A stretch of DNA of 64,000 nucleotides from an uncultured Bartonella sp. (GTDB lineage Bacteria; Pseudomonadota; Alphaproteobacteria; Rhizobiales; Rhizobiaceae): the NCBI GenBank assembly GCA_945285915.1, contig CALYQL010000014.1, positions 1-64,000 of the forward strand, given 5' to 3'. Below the pieces are notes generated by a model. That model was not told where the DNA came from, made no database searches, and was given only the letters and a program-made list of their open reading frames with translations. Shown one piece after another: positions 9,623 through 19,412 of this stretch. A program made the translations under genes and the position numbers. The number at the start of each line of letters is the position of its first letter. Within the stretch, counting starts at the first letter, position 1.

Positions 9623-9826
9623 GCTACAATCTTACGTATACAAAAAGGACGAATTAGGGCAAATTATCATGCCAGTCCTAACCATTTCTTACAATGATTT
9701 CAGTGTGGAAAAAAATGTGATCGCCACTAAATGCAATTTCGACTCCATTTTTGATATAGATAAGACTAATAGACAAACAAAGAATTTATTAAAGAATTGC
9801 ATATGCCGAATAAGGGCTGGTGAAAC

Positions 9827-11023
9827 ATGAACCAAATGATGATGTCCAAACGGGATACCCGTATTGATGTTTTCCGTGCTCTGGCATTGCTAACGATTTT
9901 TATAAACCATATTCCTGGGACAATTTATGAGTGGTTTACTCATAAACATTTCGGTTTTTCAGATTCTGCGGAAGCATTTGTTCTTATATCAGGTATTGCT
10001 GTTGGGCTGGCATATGGAAGTAAATTTATTGGAGAAAATCGTTTAGCAATCTCGTTAAAGCTTTTGCGGCGTTCTGTAACATTATATTCTGCGCATATAT
10101 TGACTACTCTTATTAGTTTGGCAATTTTTATCGCTGCGGCAACATTTCTCCATCATCCAGAATTTTTGCGCGTTAATAATATTCCACCTTTATTAAAAGA
10201 TCCTGCCCAATCAATATTGGGTTTGGTAACCCTTGGGCATCAGCTTGGCTATAACAATATCCTATCGCTTTATTTGGTATTGATGATTGGGGCCCCAGCC
10301 ATGCTATACCTTGCAAATAAATCGATGAAAACTTTGTTGTTGATATCTGTTGTGCTTTACATTGTTGCAGGATACTTTGGATTAGCACCTCATAATTATC
10401 CAACAGAAGGTGTATGGTTTCTTAACCCACTTTCATGGCAATTACTTTTTGTTATTGGAATTGTTGCGACAATTCATATCAAAAAGGGCGGCAAATTGCC
10501 TTCCCACCCATTATTATTGGTTTTCGCGATTGGCTATCTCGTTGTTTCCTTATTCTGGGTGCGGTTCAATCTTTGGTGGATTGACCCGACAATGGGACTA
10601 CCAAGCACGTTAACAGGTTTTAATAAGACTTTTTTATCCTTGCCTCGGTTGCTGCATATTTTAGCTTTGGCATATGTTGTCGTGATGATACCGCAAATAA
10701 ATCACTTGGCACATCTCTCCTCTATGCATCCACTTGCCATTCTAGGAAAACATAGCTTACCTGTTTTTATTACTGGTACTTTGCTTGCAATGGTGGGACA
10801 AGTTTTGAAGGCAGTGAATGCAGGTGGACTTTATTATGATACGTTATTGATGACTACTGGCATCGTTATCCAATTTGCTGTTGCCTACTATTTTGAATGG
10901 GTAAAAATTGCTTCTAAACCTGTTGCTACACCAGCAACACTAGAAAATAAAAGTTATGAAGCAGTACAGGCATCTCAAAAACTCAAGGCCCGTGTTGCTG
11001 ATAGGGTTTGGCAAAAAGCATAA
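9827..11023 (+). CDS. opgC: OpgC-family protein (periplasmic glucan modification)
   Basis: A 398-residue integral membrane protein with about ten hydrophobic spans, opening with RDTRIDVFRALALLTIFINH and the SDSAEAFVLISGIAVG signature of the OpgC domain. OpgC-type acyltransferases add succinyl groups to osmoregulated periplasmic glucans. The GGGCTGGTGA upstream supports the ATG at 9827; ATGs at 9836 and 9839 are alternatives. The C-terminal 50 residues are hydrophilic and cytosolic. No glucan synthase (opgGH or ndvB/cgs) lies in the window, so the acyl-acceptor substrate is inferred from family only. Confidence 0.85.
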   Translation: MNQMMMSKRDTRIDVFRALALLTIFINHIPGTIYEWFTHKHFGFSDSAEAFVLISGIAVGLAYGSKFIGENRLAISLKLLRRSVTLYSAHILTTLISLAIFIAAATFLHHPEFLRVNNIPPLLKDPAQSILGLVTLGHQLGYNNILSLYLVLMIGAPAMLYLANKSMKTLLLISVVLYIVAGYFGLAPHNYPTEGVWFLNPLSWQLLFVIGIVATIHIKKGGKLPSHPLLLVFAIGYLVVSLFWVRFNLWWIDPTMGLPSTLTGFNKTFLSLPRLLHILALAYVVVMIPQINHLAHLSSMHPLAILGKHSLPVFITGTLLAMVGQVLKAVNAGGLYYDTLLMTTGIVIQFAVAYYFEWVKIASKPVATPATLENKSYEAVQASQKLKARVADRVWQKA

Positions 11024-11208
11024 TCATCTGACGCCGCAACCATTTGGCGCCGCCATTCTGTTGCGACGTTAACCTTGGACTTAGGATTATATTGCGCAAC
11101 CCTATTTGATTATGCAATTTACTATCTGCGAGATACAAACGGTTATCGGGAACCTTGAGTGACCGGTAATCGTTTGTTTCGTAAGTAAAGTGAGTTGGAG
11201 TAAAACGG

Positions 11209-11727
11209 GTGAATCCGCAAGGGTTTTATAGTGATAACACAATCGTCATGTTCGAGCATGAAGCCTTCGATAATGTTTTTACGCGTCTTTATGACGAGGG
11301 AATGACATTAATAGAAGAGACAGCTTCTTATATCGATGGTGATGGAAAGATTGCTTCACGCAAACTTTCAGGAGAAGCGTCATCCCTTTACGCTAGCGAA
11401 GCTATGAGAATGAGTACCCGATTAATGCAAGTTGCATCATGGTTGCTGCTCTTTCGCGCTGCACGAGACAAAGAAATGTCTCATGAACAGATTAATCAAG
11501 AAAAAGCCAAAGTATGTTTGAGTACGCCATCGCTTGGTGAACACAATGCGCATTGGAGTGAATTGCCAGATGCTTTTCGCCAATTAGTAGGTTTGTCTTT
11601 GCGTTTAGAAGAACGTGTTCGCCATATGGATCGAGACATAGAAAAGGCTTCATTTCCTAATAATAATGACAAAAATTCTGTGAGTGAACAAATGGAGCGG
11701 TTAAAGGCTGCTTTTTCAAACGATTAA
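11209..11727 (+). CDS. DUF1465 protein, RcdA-like
   Basis: A 172-residue helical protein of the DUF1465 family, which includes Caulobacter RcdA, an adaptor for ClpXP degradation of the cell-cycle regulator CtrA. Family segments seen are [20 protein letters not shown] near residue 25 and the helix [19 protein letters not shown] near residue 65. The GTG start at 11209 is fixed by GGAG at 11197-11200. It precedes ruvC by 74 bases. An RcdA role is inferred from family; CtrA and CpdR are not in this window. Confidence 0.82.
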   Translation: MNPQGFYSDNTIVMFEHEAFDNVFTRLYDEGMTLIEETASYIDGDGKIASRKLSGEASSLYASEAMRMSTRLMQVASWLLLFRAARDKEMSHEQINQEKAKVCLSTPSLGEHNAHWSELPDAFRQLVGLSLRLEERVRHMDRDIEKASFPNNNDKNSVSEQMERLKAAFSND

Positions 11728-11742
11728 CTCAATATTTATTTT

Positions 11743-11757
11743 GTTTCTCTTTTGTTC
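11743..11757 (+). promoter_or_regulatory. candidate LexA (SOS) operator before ruvC
   Basis: GTTT-N7-GTTC, one mismatch from the alphaproteobacterial LexA box GTTC-N7-GTTC, 44 bases before the ruvC start. ruvCAB is a usual SOS target in this class. One such near-match can arise by chance in AT-rich DNA. Confidence 0.4.
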
Positions 11758-11801
11758 ACATTTTACTATTCAGTGATACCGAAAACCTTTATGCTCAATC
11801 C

Positions 11802-12311
11802 ATGGCAGAAGCGATTCGTATAATAGGGATAGACCCAGGTTTGAGACATACCGGTTGGGGTGTCATTGAGACATTAGGCAATAATCTGAAATTTATTGCT
11901 GCCGGCACGGTTCGATCTAATGATAAATGTGATCTGGCATCAAGACTTTCGCAGCTCTATGAAGGACTTTGTGGAGTACTCCATCAGTTTATGCCGGCCG
12001 AAGCTGCAGTTGAACAGACATTTGTCAATAAGGATGCCACGGCAACTTTGAAGCTTGGTCAAGCACGTGGAATTGCTTTATTGGCACCCGCCCAAGCAGG
12101 TCTACCAGTTGCTGAGTATGCGCCAAACTCGATCAAAAAAGCGGTTATTGGTGTCGGTCATGGGGAAAAGCAACAAATTCATATGATGGTGAAAGTATTA
12201 ATGCCACGTGCAAGTTTTGATACAAGTGATGCAGCTGATGCGTTGGCTATTGCTATTTGCCATGCACATAACCGAAATAGTCTTTCTCTTCGTTTAAAGG
12301 CTTTGGCATGA
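11802..12311 (+). CDS. ruvC: Holliday junction resolvase RuvC
   Basis: A 169-residue endonuclease that cuts Holliday junctions in recombination repair. The RNase-H-like acidic residues are present in [25 protein letters not shown] and [15 protein letters not shown]. It is first in ruvC-ruvA-ruvB, overlapping ruvA by 4 bases (ATGA), so the three are translated together. A LexA-like box lies upstream. Confidence 0.97.
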   Translation: MAEAIRIIGIDPGLRHTGWGVIETLGNNLKFIAAGTVRSNDKCDLASRLSQLYEGLCGVLHQFMPAEAAVEQTFVNKDATATLKLGQARGIALLAPAQAGLPVAEYAPNSIKKAVIGVGHGEKQQIHMMVKVLMPRASFDTSDAADALAIAICHAHNRNSLSLRLKALA

Positions 12312-12925
12312 TTGGAAAATTAAAAGGTATCATTGACGAGATTGATGATGATTATATGATCATTGATGTCAATGGAGTTGGGTATGTTGTATTTGCCTCA
12401 CCGCGCGTTCTGGGGGCTTTACCATCTGTAGGTGAAGGCATTGTCCTTTATATTGAAACTCAAGTTCGCGATGATGCTATAAAGTTCTTTGGTTTTACCA
12501 CAAAAATTGAGCAAGAGTGGTTTCGGCTCTTACAGAATGTTCAAGGCGTTGGTGCTAAAGTAGCATTGGCATTATTGGGTACTTTGTCACCATCGGAATT
12601 AGCAAATGCAATCGCACTACGTGATGTTGCTATGATCAGTCGTGCACCTGGCATTGGCAAAAAAGTTGCTGAGCGTATTGTCACAGAATTGAAGAACAAA
12701 ACACCTGCATCAAGTGTCTCTACCGATAGTACAATCCAGTTCAAACAAGAGTTGGGGGATGGACTTGCATCTCAGGCGATTACTGATGCAATTTCGGCAT
12801 TATCAAATTTGGGTTACTCGCGTGATCATGCAGCTAATGCAGTGGCCGCAGCGTTGCGCTTGGCTGGTAGTGGTGCAGATTCTGCAACGCTTATTCGGTT
12901 TGGTTTAAAAGAACTTTCAAGGTAA
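12308..12925 (+). CDS. ruvA: Holliday junction branch migration protein RuvA
   Basis: A 205-residue protein that binds Holliday junctions as a tetramer and loads RuvB. It has the N-terminal OB-fold ([12 protein letters not shown]), helix-hairpin-helix segments near residues 80 and 115 ([14 protein letters not shown] and [13 protein letters not shown]), and the C-terminal RuvB-contacting domain (ALSNLGYS). It starts inside the ruvC stop and is 9 bases before ruvB. Confidence 0.97.
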   Translation: MIGKLKGIIDEIDDDYMIIDVNGVGYVVFASPRVLGALPSVGEGIVLYIETQVRDDAIKFFGFTTKIEQEWFRLLQNVQGVGAKVALALLGTLSPSELANAIALRDVAMISRAPGIGKKVAERIVTELKNKTPASSVSTDSTIQFKQELGDGLASQAITDAISALSNLGYSRDHAANAVAAALRLAGSGADSATLIRFGLKELSR

Positions 12926-12934
12926 TTTGGCGCT

Positions 12935-13978
12935 ATGGATGAAAAGATACGCCTTCTATCAGCGGAAAAACGCGTTGAAGATATTGAAATGTCGTTGCGC
13001 CCACAACGTCTTGATGACTTTGTAGGACAAGAGGCAGTTCGTGCGAATTTAAAAGTTTTTATTGAAGCTGCAAAAAATCGCAATGAAGCTTTGGACCATG
13101 TTTTATTTGTTGGACCACCAGGACTTGGTAAAACGACACTAGCACAAATCATGGCAAAAGAACTTGGTGTAAATTTTCATTCAACATCAGGACCAGTAAT
13201 AGCTAAAGCAGGCGATCTTGCTGCATTATTGACAAATCTAGAAGAACGCGATGTTCTTTTTATCGATGAAATTCATCGATTAAGTCCAGCTGTTGAAGAA
13301 ATCCTTTATCCCGCTATGGAAGATTTCCAACTCGATCTGATTATTGGAGAAGGGCCTGCTGCCCGATCAGTTAAGATAGATTTGGCAAAATTTACTCTTG
13401 TGGCTGCGACTACAAGGCTTGGCCTTTTAACAACACCTTTACGTGATAGATTTGGCATTCCTATACGACTTAATTTCTATACCGTTGAAGAGCTTGAATA
13501 TATCATTCGTCGTGGTGCGCATATACTTCATATGCCAATTGCACCGGATGGAGCTCGTGAAATAGCCAGACGTGCGAGAGGTACACCACGTATTGCGGGA
13601 CGTTTATTACGTAGAGTGAGAGATTTTGCATCAGTTGCAGGTACTGATACGATAGATAGAAAAATTGCAGATGAGGCGTTATCTCGGCTTGAGGTTGATA
13701 ATCTTGGATTAGATCAGTTGGATAGAAGATATCTCGGCATGATAGCAGAAAATTTTGGAGGTGGTCCTGTTGGTATCGAGACTATAGCAGCAGGTCTTTC
13801 TGAACCACGCGATGCGATTGAAGATATTATTGAACCCTATCTCATCCAACAAGGTTTCATACAAAGGACACCGCGTGGGCGCGTGATGACGGCTAAAGCA
13901 TGGAGTCATATGGGGTTAACAGCACCACAAACGAAAACAGATCAACAGTTTGGTCTTTTTGGAGAGCAAGATGATTGA
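12935..13978 (+). CDS. ruvB: Holliday junction branch migration helicase RuvB
   Basis: A 347-residue AAA+ motor that drives branch migration with RuvA. Walker [12 protein letters not shown] (about residue 55), Walker [10 protein letters not shown], sensor ATTR and the arginine-finger region [10 protein letters not shown] are present, followed by a C-terminal winged helix. Length is normal. It overlaps the following ybgC gene by 8 bases. Confidence 0.98.
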   Translation: MDEKIRLLSAEKRVEDIEMSLRPQRLDDFVGQEAVRANLKVFIEAAKNRNEALDHVLFVGPPGLGKTTLAQIMAKELGVNFHSTSGPVIAKAGDLAALLTNLEERDVLFIDEIHRLSPAVEEILYPAMEDFQLDLIIGEGPAARSVKIDLAKFTLVAATTRLGLLTTPLRDRFGIPIRLNFYTVEELEYIIRRGAHILHMPIAPDGAREIARRARGTPRIAGRLLRRVRDFASVAGTDTIDRKIADEALSRLEVDNLGLDQLDRRYLGMIAENFGGGPVGIETIAAGLSEPRDAIEDIIEPYLIQQGFIQRTPRGRVMTAKAWSHMGLTAPQTKTDQQFGLFGEQDD

Positions 13979-14420
13979 TAAAGTGCCGTTTTGTGGTGAG
14001 ATTAATAACGGTGTTCACCGTTTGATTGCGCGTATATATTTTGCAGATACAGACTTTTCTGGCGTTGTTTATCACGGGCGATATTTAGAGTTTTTAGAAC
14101 GAGGAAGAACAGAATTTTTACGAGTAAGTGGCATCCATCATGCTGAGTTAGCTTCTGGATTAAGCGGCGAAAAACTAGCTTGGGTTGTGCGTAAAATGCA
14201 AATTGAATTCCTCAAGCCTGCTCATATTGATGATATCTTATTTATTGATACACAGATCGAAAAAATTAGTGGTGCACGCATTTTAATGAAGCAAACTATT
14301 CAATGTGATGTGAAATTACTTATTTCGGCAAATGTTGAAGCTGCGTTAATAAACAATGAAGGACGTCCAAGACGTTTTCCGACAAGTTTTATAACAAAAT
14401 GGCATAATGTTTCTGAATAG
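13971..14420 (+). CDS. ybgC: YbgC-type acyl-CoA thioesterase
   Basis: A 149-residue hot-dog-fold thioesterase, found with Tol-Pal genes in many proteobacteria. The signature [19 protein letters not shown] carries the catalytic aspartate. The ATG at 13971 is preceded by GGAG at 13961 and overlaps the ruvB stop; a longer TTG-initiated reading from 13950 is less likely. It links ruvCAB to the tol genes, but 376 non-coding bases separate it from tolQ. Substrates in the family are short to medium acyl-CoA thioesters. Confidence 0.9.
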   Translation: MIDKVPFCGEINNGVHRLIARIYFADTDFSGVVYHGRYLEFLERGRTEFLRVSGIHHAELASGLSGEKLAWVVRKMQIEFLKPAHIDDILFIDTQIEKISGARILMKQTIQCDVKLLISANVEAALINNEGRPRRFPTSFITKWHNVSE

Positions 14421-14751
14421 AGAAATAATACGCCAGCTACTTTTCATTTGTTAAAAACTAAATGAAACAAATTTAAAAATGATTTTGAACAAAACTTACT
14501 GTTTTAGAATTTTGCGATATTAATAAGCCAAAGCTTGTTTTGTTAATGTTTTTATAAAGAATTTTTCAATGATTACTAAAAATTAACTATGGAACTCTAA
14601 ATATCGTAGGGAATCAAAAGCATCAGGATTCAAGTTCTAGCCTTTGTTTCACCAAATTTAAACGTCATAAGGTTATTGTAAAGATAGAAGCTTTGTAACT
14701 TCATCAGCATGGCTTTAAGTGTTTTATATTGAATAGAGTTTCGCTTAAGAC
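14421..14751. other. AT-rich gene-free stretch before tolQ
   Basis: No credible reading frame or RNA gene. Runs of A and T and TTGTTTTGTTAATG-like segments suggest the tolQ promoter lies here, but I cannot place it. There is no clear terminator after ybgC. Confidence 0.4.
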
Positions 14752-14772
14752 CGCCCGGTTAGCTACCGGGCG
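14752..14772 (+). promoter_or_regulatory. GC-rich leader hairpin before tolQ
   Basis: Perfect 8-base-pair inverted repeat CGCCCGGT / ACCGGGCG with a five-base loop, ending 24 bases before the tolQ ATG in otherwise AT-rich DNA. It has only three T bases after it, so it is a poor terminator. A leader structure affecting tolQ translation or mRNA stability is possible. Confidence 0.45.
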
Positions 14773-14796
14773 TTTGGATTCAGGGATGAATAAACT

Positions 14797-15510
14797 ATGC
14801 CGGGAATAGAGCTAGCAAGTCCAGAGTCAGTAGGAATCTGGAGCCTGTTTATGCAGGCTAATTGGGTGGTAAAAGCGGTTATGATTGGCTTGTTGTTGGC
14901 CTCTGTGTGGAGTTGGGCCATTATCATCGATAAGTTAATTTCATACGCAAGAATCAGACATGCCATGAATCGTTTTGAACAGGTGTTCTGGTCAGGACAG
15001 TCTTTGGAAGAACTCTACCGCACTTTGAATGATCGTCGCGTATATGGAATGGGTGCTATTTTTATCGCCGCTATGCGTGAATGGAAAAAATCGCTTGAAA
15101 AAGGCGCTAGATCCCCATTGGGACTACAAAGTAGAATAGATAAAGCTATGGATGTAGCGCTGGCGCGTGAGAGTGAGCGAATGGAAGCTCGGTTGGGCTT
15201 TTTGGCAACTGTTGGATCTGCTGGTCCGTTTATCGGTCTATTTGGAACAGTTGTTGGTATTATGAGTTCTTTCCAATCAATTGCCGCTTCCAAAAACACG
15301 TCGCTTGCTGTTGTGGCACCAGGTATTGCAGAGGCATTGCTTGCTACATCGATAGGTCTTCTTGCAGCTATTCCAGCAGTTATAGCATTTAACAAACTTT
15401 CAGGTGATGCTGGTAAAATAACAGCACGTATGGAAGGTTTTGCTGACGAATTTTCAGCTATTCTTTCACGTCAGATCGATGAAAAGCTGACACAAAGACA
15501 GTCACTCTAA
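14797..15510 (+). CDS. tolQ: Tol-Pal proton channel subunit TolQ
   Basis: A 237-residue inner-membrane protein that forms the proton channel of the Tol-Pal system with TolR, powering outer-membrane constriction at division. Three membrane spans are visible: about residues 20-40 (WVVKAVMIGLLLASVWSW), 135-160 (VGSAGPFIGLFGTVVGIM) and 170-195 (APGIAEALLATSIGLLAAIPAV). It heads tolQ-tolR-tolA-tolB-pal-cpoB. A homologous channel protein, ExbB, is at 28793. Confidence 0.95.
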   Translation: MPGIELASPESVGIWSLFMQANWVVKAVMIGLLLASVWSWAIIIDKLISYARIRHAMNRFEQVFWSGQSLEELYRTLNDRRVYGMGAIFIAAMREWKKSLEKGARSPLGLQSRIDKAMDVALARESERMEARLGFLATVGSAGPFIGLFGTVVGIMSSFQSIAASKNTSLAVVAPGIAEALLATSIGLLAAIPAVIAFNKLSGDAGKITARMEGFADEFSAILSRQIDEKLTQRQSL

Positions 15511-15521
15511 GGAGACCTGCG

Positions 15522-15983
15522 ATGGGTATGGCTTTGGGCTCAGGTGGTTCATCGAGGCGTCGAGGACGTCGTTCAGGAGGTTCGCGTCGTGGTTTGATGA
15601 GTGATATCAACGTAACACCATTTGTTGACGTGATGCTTGTGCTGCTTATCATATTTATGGTTTCAGCTCCGTTGCTTGTTAATGGTGTGCCGCTCGATTT
15701 GCCGAAGACGCAGGCAGGCCCAGTTAATACAGATACAAAACCGTTAACGGTTTCGATTGACGATCAAGGGCGGTTGGCTGTTAATGAAGAGTATTACAAT
15801 AATGCTGATGAAGTTATAGCCAAACTAAAAGCTGTAACAGACACGGGTGGCGATGCATCGAAACAACGTATTTTTGTACGGGGTGCAAAGACTGTAGAAT
15901 ATCAAAAAATTCTAGATCTTTTGGCAACAATACAAAAAGCAGGCTTTACCAATGTTGCATTGGCAAGTCTGCCACAACAGTAA
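15522..15983 (+). CDS. tolR: Tol-Pal proton channel subunit TolR
   Basis: A 153-residue ExbD/TolR protein with one membrane span near residues 30-50. The motif DINVTPFVDVMLVLLIIFM contains the essential membrane aspartate. The N-terminal 25 residues are very rich in Gly, Ser and Arg. The periplasmic domain ends with TVEYQKILDLLATIQKAGF. It starts 11 bases after tolQ, with AAGGAG upstream of the ATG. Confidence 0.95.
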   Translation: MGMALGSGGSSRRRGRRSGGSRRGLMSDINVTPFVDVMLVLLIIFMVSAPLLVNGVPLDLPKTQAGPVNTDTKPLTVSIDDQGRLAVNEEYYNNADEVIAKLKAVTDTGGDASKQRIFVRGAKTVEYQKILDLLATIQKAGFTNVALASLPQQ

Positions 15984-16000
15984 CGGCGATAGACTGTGTT

Positions 16001-17056
16001 ATGAAAGTAGGTCTGGCAACATCAATAGCAGCACATGCTTTGGTCTTAACGTGGGGATTGATCAGTCTTTCCTCGCCGACCAAATTCGATGCTGAGCTGA
16101 CTGAGGCTTTGCCGGTATCTTTGGCGCCTATTGCCGATGAAACATCCATTCAAAAAGGCGATTTAACTGCACCTAAAGCTGAGAAAGCTGCTCCAAAACC
16201 GACTACAAAACCAGTAGAAAAGCCTGATGCACAAATTGTTGGTGACGGCAAAGTTGATACTGACGCTCCATTGAAACCAAAAGAAAAAGATCGCGAGGTT
16301 GATTCAACACCAGTCCCGTCTGGAGATCCTAAAGCTGATCCTATACCTGTTCCGCCAACTAAAACACCGGAAACAAAACCACAAGATCTTCCTAAACCTG
16401 AAGAAAAGCCGAAAGTAGAAGAGCCTAAAAAACAAGAGGAAACAAAAAAAGAGGATAAGGCTGAGCCTAAACCGGCGGAAAATCCAGACGCAACAGAACC
16501 GGCTGAACAGCCGAAAAGGGATCCTTTGCCGACCCTTCCTGATAAAGCTCCGCTTCCGACAGCCAAACCAAAACCTGCTGAAGCAAAACCAGCAACAAAG
16601 CCAAAAGGCGAAGAAAGTATTGATGACGTTTTGGCAATGAACCAAAAAGCGCTTATCGATAAAACACGCACTTCAGGTGGAGGTGCTGCGCGCTCATCGG
16701 GGCCGGCTGCGTTTGGAGGCAAAAAGAACATTGGTAATGGTCAAGATGTAACACAAACACTCGTTAACGTTGCAACGAGTTGCATTACCAAAAACCTTAA
16801 ACTTGCCGCTCTTGGTGGCGGTGTTGCAGGCGAAAATCCTGTTGCTGAAGCAAAGTTTAAACTTAATGAGCAGGGGATGGTTGTAGGTGACCCGGTCGTT
16901 ACGGGTGTTAGCGGTAATCCGAATAAATTGGAACTTCTCATAAACCAAACACGGGCTGCAGTTTATGCCTGTCAACCATATGAAGATTTGCCACGTGATC
17001 AATTCGATAAATGGGGGCAGGGATTTGACTTGCTGATTAACCCGTTTAACAACTAA
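16001..17056 (+). CDS. tolA: Tol-Pal system protein TolA
   Basis: A 351-residue inner-membrane-anchored protein that spans the periplasm. One N-terminal anchor lies near residues 5-25 (ATSIAAHALVLTWGLISL). A long Pro/Lys/Glu-rich linker follows (about residues 55-205). The C-terminal TolA domain (about 240-351) has paired cysteines in VATSCITKN and AVYACQPYE. Sequence conservation is low, as is usual for TolA; position between tolR and tolB supports the call. A long antisense frame exists over the biased linker and is an artefact. Confidence 0.9.
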   Translation: MKVGLATSIAAHALVLTWGLISLSSPTKFDAELTEALPVSLAPIADETSIQKGDLTAPKAEKAAPKPTTKPVEKPDAQIVGDGKVDTDAPLKPKEKDREVDSTPVPSGDPKADPIPVPPTKTPETKPQDLPKPEEKPKVEEPKKQEETKKEDKAEPKPAENPDATEPAEQPKRDPLPTLPDKAPLPTAKPKPAEAKPATKPKGEESIDDVLAMNQKALIDKTRTSGGGAARSSGPAAFGGKKNIGNGQDVTQTLVNVATSCITKNLKLAALGGGVAGENPVAEAKFKLNEQGMVVGDPVVTGVSGNPNKLELLINQTRAAVYACQPYEDLPRDQFDKWGQGFDLLINPFNN

Positions 17057-17133
17057 AGAAATTTAAATTAGTAATTTTATTGTAGTGTCACAATAAAATT
17101 ATAATAAAAACTGCCGAAGGCGATGGAAAGAAA

Positions 17134-18462
17134 ATGGTTTTTCCTATGTTTGAGAACAAGAAACGACTTTATATACTTATGTTGATATCAATGATGTTTT
17201 CATTGATATTTGGACAGAGTGCTTATGCTCAATTGAAGGGTACAGTGACATCAGCCGATTTTAATCCTATTCCTATTGCCGTGACTGATTTTCTTTCTGG
17301 CGACCAGATGGGACAACAAATCTCTGCAGTGGTAACAGCTGATCTGGAGCGGTCAGGTCTGTTTAAGCCAATTGACAAATCATCTTTTTTAGAACGCATT
17401 TCCAATCCTGATGTTCAGCCACGTTTTAATGATTGGCAACAAATTGGAGCACAAGGTTTAGCTACTGGACGCGTTACGAAAGAGGGAGATGGTCGTTTAC
17501 GCGTTGAATTTCGCCTGTGGGATGTATATGGCGGAAAACAGTTAGAGGGACGTCAGTTTTACGCCACACCTCAAACATGGCGGCGTATAGCTCATATCAT
17601 CGCTGATGCTATTTATACAAAAATGACCGGTGAAAAAGGTTATTTTGACACGCGCATCGTCTTTGTGGATGAAACAGGGCCTGCCAATGCAAGGGTTAAA
17701 CGCCTTGCCATCATGGATCAAGATGGTGCAAATCTAACCTACCTATCTAATGGTCGTGAGTTAGTTTTGACGCCACGTTTTTCTCCCAGCAAGCAGGAAA
17801 TTACCTATATGGCTTACTCGGGGAATAATGTTCCGAAAGTTTATTTGCAGCAAATCGAAATGGGGCAACGTGAGCTGGTCGGAACCTTTCCAAATATGAC
17901 AATTGCGCCGCGATTTTCACCCGATGGGCAAAAAGTTATCATGAGTTTGTTGCAAGATAATGGTAGTGCAAATCTATATACCATGGATTTGAGGTCTCGT
18001 GCTACAACGCGTCTTACAACGACCTCAGCAATCGATACGTCTGCATCATTTTCACCGGATGGAACACAAATCGTTTTTGAATCTGACCGTGGCGGTAAAC
18101 CACAGATTTATGTGATGAACACGGATGGTAGCAATCAGCATCGTATCTCATTCGGTGATGGCAGCTATTCTACTCCAGTATGGTCCCCGCGCGGTGACTA
18201 CATTGCATTTACCAAACAATCACAAGGCCAGTTTTCTATTGGCGTTATGAAACCTGACGGTCAAGGAGAACGTCTATTAACATCAGGCTTCCATAACGAA
18301 GGTCCAACTTGGGCACCAAATGGTCGTGTTATCATGTTTTTCCGGCAAAATCAGGGACAGGCGCCTAAACTGTACACGATCGACATTACCGGTCGCAATG
18401 AACGTCAATTGCCAACTCCAAATGGTGCTTCTGATCCTGCATGGTCACCATTGCTTGACTAG
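17134..18462 (+). CDS. tolB: Tol-Pal system beta-propeller protein TolB
   Basis: A 442-residue periplasmic protein with a signal peptide (about residues 1-32, cut near YAQ), an N-terminal alpha/beta domain and a C-terminal six-bladed propeller. Repeats such as [27 protein letters not shown] (residues about 305-330) are typical. It binds Pal and TolA. ATG 17134 is used here; ATG 17149 is an alternative. A terminator follows at 18561, so pal has its own promoter region. Confidence 0.95.
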   Translation: MVFPMFENKKRLYILMLISMMFSLIFGQSAYAQLKGTVTSADFNPIPIAVTDFLSGDQMGQQISAVVTADLERSGLFKPIDKSSFLERISNPDVQPRFNDWQQIGAQGLATGRVTKEGDGRLRVEFRLWDVYGGKQLEGRQFYATPQTWRRIAHIIADAIYTKMTGEKGYFDTRIVFVDETGPANARVKRLAIMDQDGANLTYLSNGRELVLTPRFSPSKQEITYMAYSGNNVPKVYLQQIEMGQRELVGTFPNMTIAPRFSPDGQKVIMSLLQDNGSANLYTMDLRSRATTRLTTTSAIDTSASFSPDGTQIVFESDRGGKPQIYVMNTDGSNQHRISFGDGSYSTPVWSPRGDYIAFTKQSQGQFSIGVMKPDGQGERLLTSGFHNEGPTWAPNGRVIMFFRQNQGQAPKLYTIDITGRNERQLPTPNGASDPAWSPLLD

Positions 18463-18808
18463 TTTTGTACAGGTACATTTTTTGAGTTTTAAATATCGAG
18501 AAAGTAAGAAGATATTGGATATTTAAACAATAAATATATAAATGCTTTCAACAAAAATATAAAAAGCGGCTTTATTGCCGCTTTTTTGCTATAAGAATGC
18601 GTTTAGCTATTGGACATCAAATAGATTTGGGTTTAATTTGAATGAGTTCTGCCGTTTTTCCGCTATTATGAGCGAGCAACCGGCAGTTTATAATTTCTTC
18701 AAAAGAAGTAATAGGTAATGAAAAATTAACTATGCGTGTTGAGAGCCTATTAATCAAAATGGATTAAAAGCACCTCCATCAAACGCTAACTTTAAGGAGT
18801 CTCGGCAC
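18463..18808. other. intergenic region tolB-pal
   Basis: Holds the tolB terminator (18561) and the pal upstream region. A perfect TTAATC/GATTAA inverted repeat lies at 18750-18767, and AAGGAG lies just before the pal ATG. I see no other gene. Confidence 0.45.
18561..18588 (+). terminator. terminator after tolB
   Basis: AAGCGGC / GCCGCTT stem with a four-base loop, followed by TTTTT. Confidence 0.88.
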
Positions 18809-19303
18809 ATGGGCCGTATCCAGAAACTTGCTCGCAATCCGCTTGCTATAGCACTCGTCCTTTCGCTAACTCTCGCTGGCTGCTCGAATAAACACGGCCT
18901 GAACGACCCGAATGCGTTGGGACTTAACAATGCAAAACCTGGTTCACCACAAGATTTTACTGTAAATGTTGGTGATCGTGTATTCTTTGATCTTGATTCA
19001 TCAAGTATTCGCGCTGACGCTCAACAAACATTGGCTCGTCAAGCACAATGGTTGAATCGTTATTCACAGTATACAATCACGGTTGAAGGTCATGCCGACG
19101 AACGTGGTACACGCGAATATAACATCGCTCTTGGTCAACGTCGTGCAGTTGCTGCTCGTGACTATCTTGTATCTCAAGGTGTTGCAGCTAACCGTATGAG
19201 AACTATTTCTTATGGTAAGGAACGTCCTGTTGCAGTTTGCGATGCACCACAATGTTGGAACCAGAATCGTCGTGCTGTGACTGTGCTTAATAACGCACAG
19301 TAA
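18809..19303 (+). CDS. pal: peptidoglycan-associated lipoprotein Pal
   Basis: A 164-residue outer-membrane lipoprotein. The signal peptide ends in the lipobox LAGC (Cys about 25). The C-terminal OmpA-like domain has FFDLDSSSIRADA and the peptidoglycan-binding signature VEGHADERGTREYNIALGQRRA. It ties the outer membrane to the wall and is the TolB/TolA partner. AAGGAG precedes the ATG. Strong terminators lie both before and after, so it can be made as a single-gene message. Confidence 0.97.
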   Translation: MGRIQKLARNPLAIALVLSLTLAGCSNKHGLNDPNALGLNNAKPGSPQDFTVNVGDRVFFDLDSSSIRADAQQTLARQAQWLNRYSQYTITVEGHADERGTREYNIALGQRRAVAARDYLVSQGVAANRMRTISYGKERPVAVCDAPQCWNQNRRAVTVLNNAQ

Positions 19304-19318
19304 TTGACTTCCCAGTTT

Positions 19319-19348
19319 TAAAAACGGCCCTTTGGGCCGTTTTTTTTG
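19319..19348 (+). terminator. terminator after pal
   Basis: AACGGCCC / GGGCCGTT stem, three-base loop and a run of eight T. Confidence 0.92.
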
Positions 19349-19412
19349 TGACAAATTTCTGCCGAAGTCTGTCGTTAAGGCGGAATTCTAGCATCAATAT
19401 AAGGATACTGTC

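Noticed and set aside
9549-9830. 93-residue frame between the thiE-like gene and opgC
   Set aside because: It begins inside thiE on the other strand and has no ribosome site, domain or plausible composition.
16150-16731. 193-residue minus-strand frame opposite tolA
   Set aside because: It mirrors the Pro/Lys-rich linker of TolA, giving a biased Ser/Gly/Phe product with no family match.
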